NCBI GenBank assembly: GCA_963677395.2
Contig: OY781965.2
Location: 2,976,001-3,040,000 of the forward strand
Direction of reading: 5' to 3'
DNA: 64,000 nucleotides
DNA from: G963667975 sp963677395
GTDB lineage: Bacteria > Bacteroidota > Bacteroidia > Bacteroidales > G963667975
The position numbers and the translations under genes are program-made. Below, piece after piece: positions 59,894 to 64,000 of the stretch. The notes under the pieces were generated by a model. That model had not been told where the DNA came from and searched no databases. It saw nothing but the letters and a program-made list of their open reading frames with translations. Within the stretch, counting starts at the first letter, position 1. Each line of letters starts with the position of its first letter.

Positions 59894-60766
59894 ATGAAGA
59901 TATTTAAAGAATCGGAATTGGTGCTCACACCTGATGGAGCTGTTTATCACCTTCACCTCCACCCTGAAAATCTGGCCGAAAACATTATTCTTGTTGGTGA
60001 CCCGGATCGTGTTCCAACCATTAGTCGTTATTTCGACAAAATTGATTTCAAGATGCAAAACCGTGAACTGGTAACCCACACGGGTTGGTTTAACGGTAAA
60101 CGGATTTCCGCAATTTCAACCGGAATGGGTACTGATAATCTGGATATCGTGATAAACGAACTGGATGCAACTGTAAACATCGACCTAAAAAATCGTTGTT
60201 CAAAAGACACTCATACCCAACTGAATATGATTCGCATCGGTACTTCAGGTGGTTTGCAGGAAGATCTGGAAATTGACTCATTTATTACCTCCGAATATGG
60301 ATTAGGAATAGATGGCTTGCTCAACTTCTACGATGTTGACCCAAAACTCTTTGAATCAGAAATGGAAGAAGCCTTTTTAAAACACATGAACTGGCCCCAG
60401 CGTTTAGCTCGCCCTTACGTTATCAAGGCTTCGGAATCGCTGAAACAAAAAGTTGCGTTCGACCTCAAATCAGGAATTACCGCCACTGCTCCAGGCTTCT
60501 ATGCACCACAAGGACGAGAATTACGCATTCCTCTCGCCTACCCTGATATGAACGACAAAATTGAAACATTCTCGTTTAACAATCATAAAATCACCAATTT
60601 TGAGATGGAAACATCCGCATTGTACGGATTAGGACAGGCTCTGGGACACAACACACTGACCGTGTGTGCAATTATCGCTAACCGTGTAACCCGTAAATTC
60701 AGCTCCGACTATAAAATAGCCGTAGAAAAGCTGGTTTTACAGACCTTACAGCGATTGACGGAGTAA
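59894..60766 (+). CDS. Nucleoside phosphorylase (uridine/purine, PNP_UDP family)
   Basis: 290 residues. The PNP family core has LVGDPDRVPTISRYFD, the ISTGMGTDNLDIVINELDATV segment, MIRIGTSGGLQEDLEIDSFITSEYGLGIDGLLN and ITNFEMETSALYGLGQALGH, which contains the substrate-binding Glu-Met-Glu. It would cleave nucleosides with phosphate to ribose 1-phosphate and base. The subgroup (uridine phosphorylase versus purine nucleoside phosphorylase) cannot be settled. Single gene; the terminator at 60983-61027 lies some 217 bp downstream. Confidence 0.9.
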   Translation: MKIFKESELVLTPDGAVYHLHLHPENLAENIILVGDPDRVPTISRYFDKIDFKMQNRELVTHTGWFNGKRISAISTGMGTDNLDIVINELDATVNIDLKNRCSKDTHTQLNMIRIGTSGGLQEDLEIDSFITSEYGLGIDGLLNFYDVDPKLFESEMEEAFLKHMNWPQRLARPYVIKASESLKQKVAFDLKSGITATAPGFYAPQGRELRIPLAYPDMNDKIETFSFNNHKITNFEMETSALYGLGQALGHNTLTVCAIIANRVTRKFSSDYKIAVEKLVLQTLQRLTE

Positions 60767-60770
60767 ATAA

Positions 60771-60826
60771 GAAGACTAGAAGACTAGAAGTCAGAAGTCA
60801 GAAGTTAGAAAGTCAGAAGTCAGAGA
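60771..60826 (+). repeat. AGAAGWC tandem-like repeat
   Basis: About eight degenerate copies of AGAAGTC / AGAAGAC; the same unit appears in the hairpin at 40931-40974. Confidence 0.55.
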
Positions 60827-60830
60827 AGAA

Positions 60831-60937
60831 GCCCCCAAAGTGGTAGAAGACCCTTTGGGCGGTTGATGGTTAAGAATTAAAAGATAAAGAAAGATTCAAT
60901 AGCCTCCCCAAGGTGGTCAATGATCTTTTGGGCAGTC
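60831..60937 (+). repeat. Two imperfect direct copies of a hairpin unit
   Basis: Units starting at 60831 (gcccccaaag...cctttgggcggt) and 60902 (gcctccccaag...cttttgggcagt) share sequence and each folds CCCAAAG / CTTTGGG or similar; period about 71 bp. Confidence 0.45.
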
Positions 60938-60982
60938 GTGAGGGTAAAGAGTGATTAGTGAAGCCTGATTTTAATTATATTT

Positions 60983-61027
60983 CGACTCCGTTCAAATGTC
61001 AGACTGAACGGAGCCGAACTTTTTTTA
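60983..61027 (+). terminator. Terminator downstream of the nucleoside phosphorylase gene
   Basis: CGACTCCGTTCA (60983-60994) pairs with TGAACGGAGCCG (61005-61016), one mismatch, then AACTTTTTTT. The arms resemble the degenerate element near 54145-54175. Confidence 0.8.
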
Positions 61028-61052
61028 CCAGATGAAAGATCTTTTTGAACAG
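61020..61052 (-). repeat. Dispersed intergenic repeat, copy 3 (inverted, partial)
   Basis: The minus strand reads CTGTTCAAAAAGATCT then TTCATCTGGTAAAAAAA, closely matching copy 2 at 48663-48713 over about 33 nt; the second arm is missing. Confidence 0.5.
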
Positions 61053-61183
61053 AGTACGATTTATATCATTCAAAACTCCTTAAAAACAAAATATAAAACA
61101 CTGATCTAAAAACATTTAACCAGCTCTAGAAAAAAGCACACAAAAAGCATTTTTTTCGTGTACTTCCGTGAAATTTAAATTTG

Positions 61184-61191
61184 TATTTTTG
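61184..61191 (+). promoter_or_regulatory. -7 box (TATTTTTG) upstream of the cupin gene
   Basis: TAnnTTTG match about 132 bp before ATG 61323. Confidence 0.3.
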
Positions 61192-61322
61192 AAATCACCT
61201 TCGGGTTTTCCCTGTATGCTTTCCCCATTTATATGACACACGCAAAAGCTACTCATAAACATGATTTTCAATATTTTATGTATAGAAATTTATAAATTTA
61301 AAATGCACGAAAAAATCAGATT

Positions 61323-61673
61323 ATGAATAATGACAATATACCATTTCGGTCAATAGACTGGACAACGATTCCGAAGACAGAACACAAGGGAGAAAATGGA
61401 TATGCAATTTGGCAAACTGTTCAATTTCCCGGATTGAGAGTCCGCATTGTTGAATATTCAAAAAATTATTTAGCAGATCACTGGTGCAAAAAAGGGCATA
61501 TTGTACATTGTTTAGAAGGAGAATTTATAAGCGAAATGCAAAATGGAGAAAAATTCATTCTGACAAAAGGGATGACCTATGTTGTTTCTGATGAATTAAG
61601 CTCACACCGCTCCATTACGACTGATGGCGTAAAATTAATGATTATTGATGGGGATTTTCTGAAGCTAAAATAA
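61323..61673 (+). CDS. DHCW-motif cupin fold protein
   Basis: 116 residues, small single cupin. Identifying features are the N-terminal IPFRSIDWTTIPKTEHKGENG, the family motif YLADHWCKKGHIVHCLEGEF (about 49-68) with His residues as probable metal ligands, and the GMTYVVSDELSSHRS segment (about 85-99). No known reaction. Single gene, convergent with the outer-membrane protein gene 36 bp away. Confidence 0.87.
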   Translation: MNNDNIPFRSIDWTTIPKTEHKGENGYAIWQTVQFPGLRVRIVEYSKNYLADHWCKKGHIVHCLEGEFISEMQNGEKFILTKGMTYVVSDELSSHRSITTDGVKLMIIDGDFLKLK

Positions 61674-61709
61674 GAGTAAACGCACAATCGGGCAAATTCC
61701 CCCGTTTTT

Positions 61710-62414
61710 CTAAAAATGCACCCCGAAGGCCAGCCAGGCTATTTCATTGGTCGGATTTACCATAAAGTTCACACTTACCGGAATCTTACTCTTGAACATG
61801 CTTATTTCACCTTTTGACTTCAACCCGACACTTACAAAATTAGCTTTGGTTGCATAATAACTTTCGTGCGGTGTAAAACCTGCGTAAAGCTCTACTTCGT
61901 GACCTTTAAAATCATGGTAAACGCCTGCTTGAAAATAGGTTGAATACCTGTTTTTCAGCGTTTCAGGATTACGGTCATCGCCATAAATCAGGGTTGCAGC
62001 CTGTAAACGCACCGGAATTTGCTCGGGTTCCCATTCTACAATTGCATCAATGGAATGGGTGGTTGTTTCCGAATTATAATTTGAAAAACGGTTTGGACCA
62101 TCTTCTGTTACAGGATTAAAATAGTCATAGACCGAAAATGTTAGATTTTTCCAGGCATAGCTTGCATAAATATCTATTTCTGAATAACTTGCATCAATCG
62201 CATACGAACCCCAAAGTCCAAATGTGAGGTTCTTGAAACTGTATTCCAACGTTGGCTGAATACTGGGGACATCTCCGTACTGAAATCCTCTCCAAAGATA
62301 AAGCGAATAAAAATCAACTTTAAACGAAACAGGATTGGTTTCTGTTGAGTCATTTTGCGCTTTCAGGGCAAATGAAAAAACTGAAATGGCGAAAAAGAGA
62401 ATAATTTTCTTCAT
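61710..62414 (-). CDS. Outer-membrane porin-like protein (TorF-type)
   Basis: 234 residues from ATG 62414, whose signal peptide (MKKIILFFAISVFSFALKAQ) excludes the upstream ATG/alternative at 62447. The rest alternates in amphipathic strands (FKVDFYSLYLWRGFQYGDVPSIQPTLEYSF, TFGLWGSYAIDASYSEIDIYASYAW) and ends in NEIAWLAFGVHF, an aromatic beta-barrel terminus. It resembles the TorF family of putative outer-membrane porins with a SSLYVWRG-type first strand. Ligand unknown. It lies 39 bp downstream of the SpoIIE phosphatase. Confidence 0.78.
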   Translation of the reverse strand: MKKIILFFAISVFSFALKAQNDSTETNPVSFKVDFYSLYLWRGFQYGDVPSIQPTLEYSFKNLTFGLWGSYAIDASYSEIDIYASYAWKNLTFSVYDYFNPVTEDGPNRFSNYNSETTTHSIDAIVEWEPEQIPVRLQAATLIYGDDRNPETLKNRYSTYFQAGVYHDFKGHEVELYAGFTPHESYYATKANFVSVGLKSKGEISMFKSKIPVSVNFMVNPTNEIAWLAFGVHF

Positions 62415-62453
62415 GACTTTATCTTTTGGATTAACAGATTTAAACATAACAAA

Positions 62454-63638
62454 CTAAAGAAACTCAATTGAAACTTCTTTCAGAAATTTTTCTTCCAGAA
62501 CACGGGCAATACGTTTGATTACAGTACGCCGGATTTCCAGCTCAACAGGCAAAGTAGGATCCTGATGGGCAATATTGATTTTTGTGCCAATCAGCATGTG
62601 AATTTCATCGCTTTCGAGCAATAACTTTACAATCTGATCGGCGGGTCCTTTTCCCAAACGGGTATTTGATGAATAAGTCCGAAGCATTTCGGCAACTTTA
62701 CTCAGCGTGAGAATCCCTTCCGTAATCAGATCAAGCCCTTCCATATAGGAAACCGGAGGCAAATCAGGGTCATCAAACTCGAAACTGTCTTCAATCTGCT
62801 TTCCCATTTCACGAGCCAGAATATCGGCAGTTGTTGCACCGCAGGCTATCTTTTTCCCTTCATATTCAATCACTTTCTCAGCATAAACCTTATCATTGGC
62901 TTCGTCGAACGGTGGTCCGGTGCAGATAATCAGCTTTCGCGGATCGCGAAAATAGAGAACCGTACAACTTGTATCGTCGTGCGATACAAAATTATCGTTC
63001 ACATGAGCCTTGGTGATCACTTTTGTAGCTAACTTACTGGCAGATATATATTTATTTTGAGAAACCAGCTCAACAAGGTATTCAGACAGATTTTCCCGCC
63101 CCCAGCCAAACGGATACTTTTCTGTTCCCAAACCAGATTGTGTAACTCCGTCGGAACAGATTACAATACGATCTTCTTTCTGAGGACGATATACACAGGT
63201 AAAGAGCTCTTTACCGGCATTTTTATCCGAATTAAGCAAAATGCAGTTCCATTCGGGTTCAATTATTTTATTTCCCCTTAAAATCACACATTGAGGATTG
63301 TCATAATTCAAGATACGCGTATCCCCTTCTGTATCAATATCCACTGTAGTGAATGTTGAATAACTGATTTTACGTTCACTGCACACTGGTAACGTATTCA
63401 TAATGATGTCGGCAATACGCTGAACATCTTTGTGTTCTTCGGTAAAATTGATAGCCATGGTTGAGGTTAGAGTAGCCAGCACATTGGCTTTCACACCATG
63501 CCCCATTCCATCGGAAAGTACAACAATAATCCTGTTTTCCTCCTTAATGCGTTTGGAAAGAAATACATCCCCACAAATACGCTCTCCATCCTGAAATCGC
63601 TGTTCGCAACTTACTTCAATATAGAATTTGCTGTTCAT
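62454..63638 (-). CDS. SpoIIE-type PP2C protein phosphatase, hydrogenase-sensor-linked
   Basis: 394 residues. The N-terminal PP2C domain (about 1-215) has metal-binding motifs VVLSDGMGHGVKANVLATLT (about 35-54), RIVICSDGVTQ and NFVSHDDTSCTVLYF. The C-terminal extension (about 220-390; ICTGPPFDEANDKVYAEKVIEYEGKKIACGATTADILARE) is found in phosphatases encoded beside HydS-type hydrogenase sensors. It would dephosphorylate an anti-sigma antagonist or similar Ser/Thr-phosphorylated partner. It starts 6 bp after the stop of the sensor gene at the right edge, so the two are one operon. Confidence 0.88.
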   Translation of the reverse strand: MNSKFYIEVSCEQRFQDGERICGDVFLSKRIKEENRIIVVLSDGMGHGVKANVLATLTSTMAINFTEEHKDVQRIADIIMNTLPVCSERKISYSTFTTVDIDTEGDTRILNYDNPQCVILRGNKIIEPEWNCILLNSDKNAGKELFTCVYRPQKEDRIVICSDGVTQSGLGTEKYPFGWGRENLSEYLVELVSQNKYISASKLATKVITKAHVNDNFVSHDDTSCTVLYFRDPRKLIICTGPPFDEANDKVYAEKVIEYEGKKIACGATTADILAREMGKQIEDSFEFDDPDLPPVSYMEGLDLITEGILTLSKVAEMLRTYSSNTRLGKGPADQIVKLLLESDEIHMLIGTKINIAHQDPTLPVELEIRRTVIKRIARVLEEKFLKEVSIEFL

Positions 63639-63644
63639 GGCAGA

Positions 63645-64000
63645 TTATTTCTTTTTGGTTTTATAGGATTCGATGATGGAGTTCAACATCTTTTCAGTCT
63701 TTGAAGCACCCTCACCTAACAAAAAACCAATCTGTTGCACGAGTCTGAGATTTTCATCAATCACATCCGTAACACGATTGATTACCTCTTCGGGACGCAC
63801 TTCGGGGGAATATAGATCCCTGACAATGGCTCCCACGATTTTGTTTTTGCGAATGGTAAAGATAGAAGCATTCAGCAAGCCCTCGCCGCCATAATGAACA
63901 TCGCGGTTTAGAATATCTTCGTCGTTCGTCAGCACAAAGGAAAACATCTTGTAAAACGGAACCGGAAGCAAGGTTTTCAGATCAGCACTTACCAATCCGG
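63645..64000 (-). CDS. Partial gene: C-terminal end of a HydS-like [FeFe]-hydrogenase sensor (PAS region)
   Basis: The frame is open to the right edge with no start: the codon at 63995 is TTG (Leu) and Gly precedes it, so the gene begins outside the window. The visible ~118 residues (VSADLKTLLPVPFYKMFSFVL...ILNRDVHYGGEG..., then VRPEEVINRVTDVIDENLRLVQQIGFLLGEG) match the PAS-like tail of group C hydrogenase sensors (HydS). The following SpoIIE phosphatase supports this. The hydrogenase domain itself is not seen, so the assignment rests on the tail and the neighbour. Confidence 0.7.
   Translation of the reverse strand, partial: GLVSADLKTLLPVPFYKMFSFVLTNDEDILNRDVHYGGEGLLNASIFTIRKNKIVGAIVRDLYSPEVRPEEVINRVTDVIDENLRLVQQIGFLLGEGASKTEKMLNSIIESYKTKKK

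Larger units (their letters stand above)
60767..61322. other. Gene-free stretch with stacked repeats and a terminator
   Basis: 556 bp with no credible frame. Holds the AGAAG-type repeat (60771-60826), a pair of similar hairpin units (60831-60867 and 60902-60937), a terminator (60983-61027), repeat-family copy 3 (61020-61052) and the -7 box before the cupin gene. Confidence 0.6.

Noticed and set aside
60767..61322. tRNA or small structured RNA gene in the repeat-rich gap
   Set aside because: No cloverleaf or known ncRNA core was seen; the hairpins are explained by repeats and a terminator.

Overview
This 64 kb window looks like chromosomal DNA of an anaerobic member of the phylum Bacteroidota, most likely order Bacteroidales and perhaps Paludibacter-like; the genus cannot be fixed from the sequence alone. 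The evidence is the AT-rich composition, promoter -7 boxes of the form TAnnTTTG upstream of many genes, a type IX secretion C-terminal sorting domain, lipoproteins with short lipoboxes, GMP synthase, L28, FtsK and CinA of Bacteroidota type, and a trimeric electron-bifurcating-type [FeFe] hydrogenase together with the NADH sensor Rex. I see no IS element, CRISPR array, tRNA, rRNA or prophage.

Layout. 1-7.9 kb (minus strand): ftsK, a LolA-like carrier, then flippase (Wzx-like), chain-length regulator (Wzz-like), O-antigen ligase/polymerase-like protein and the start of an unknown secreted protein that leaves the window. 8-15 kb (minus): a secreted protein, a LysM + periplasmic-binding protein, guaA, an M23 peptidase and an MFS transporter, the last four probably one operon behind a well-formed promoter at 15031-15061. 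15.2-19.4 kb (plus): a Cys-motif membrane protein, a lipoprotein and a large T9SS cargo protein with Asp-box repeats. 19.6-20.6 kb (minus): a small ribbon-helix-helix protein downstream of an SPFH membrane protein.

20.9-34.6 kb (minus) is the metabolic centre: thirteen closely packed genes run hydC-hydB-hydA, pstS-pstC-pstA-pstB, a hydrogenase-like iron-sulfur histidine kinase, a lone receiver, a receiver-histidine kinase, rex, a RibF-like gene and a metallo-beta-lactamase-fold gene, ending at a hairpin. A promoter with overlapping palindromes, one close to the Rex consensus, lies in front of hydC. The inference is a redox-controlled unit in which H2 metabolism, phosphate uptake and redox sensing are co-transcribed. 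Upstream lie small cysteine-rich or membrane proteins (DUF3795, HXXEE, C_GCAxxG_C_C). A second hydrogenase-related sensor, HydS-like with a SpoIIE phosphatase, enters at the right edge (62.4-64 kb).

37-54 kb holds a DUF456 protein, a PreP-like M16 peptidase, an unusual GNAT + two-helix membrane fusion protein (41.3-43.4 kb), a TetA-like MFS pump, a three-gene biotin-dependent acyl-CoA carboxylase, then lipoprotein, RDD, orphan, pirin, YbaN and threonine aldolase genes, and a thioredoxin-ferredoxin pair. 54-62 kb holds a Crp/Fnr regulator, a BamA/TamA-like outer membrane protein, rpmB, cinA, a universal stress protein, a nucleoside phosphorylase, a cupin and a porin-like protein.

Points most worth a second look are the hydrogenase-pst-sensor-rex run with its operator, the sensor kinase whose H-cluster loop has Asp in place of the proton-transfer Cys, the GNAT-membrane fusion, the RibF with an eroded riboflavin kinase motif, and a family of dispersed intergenic hairpin repeats.
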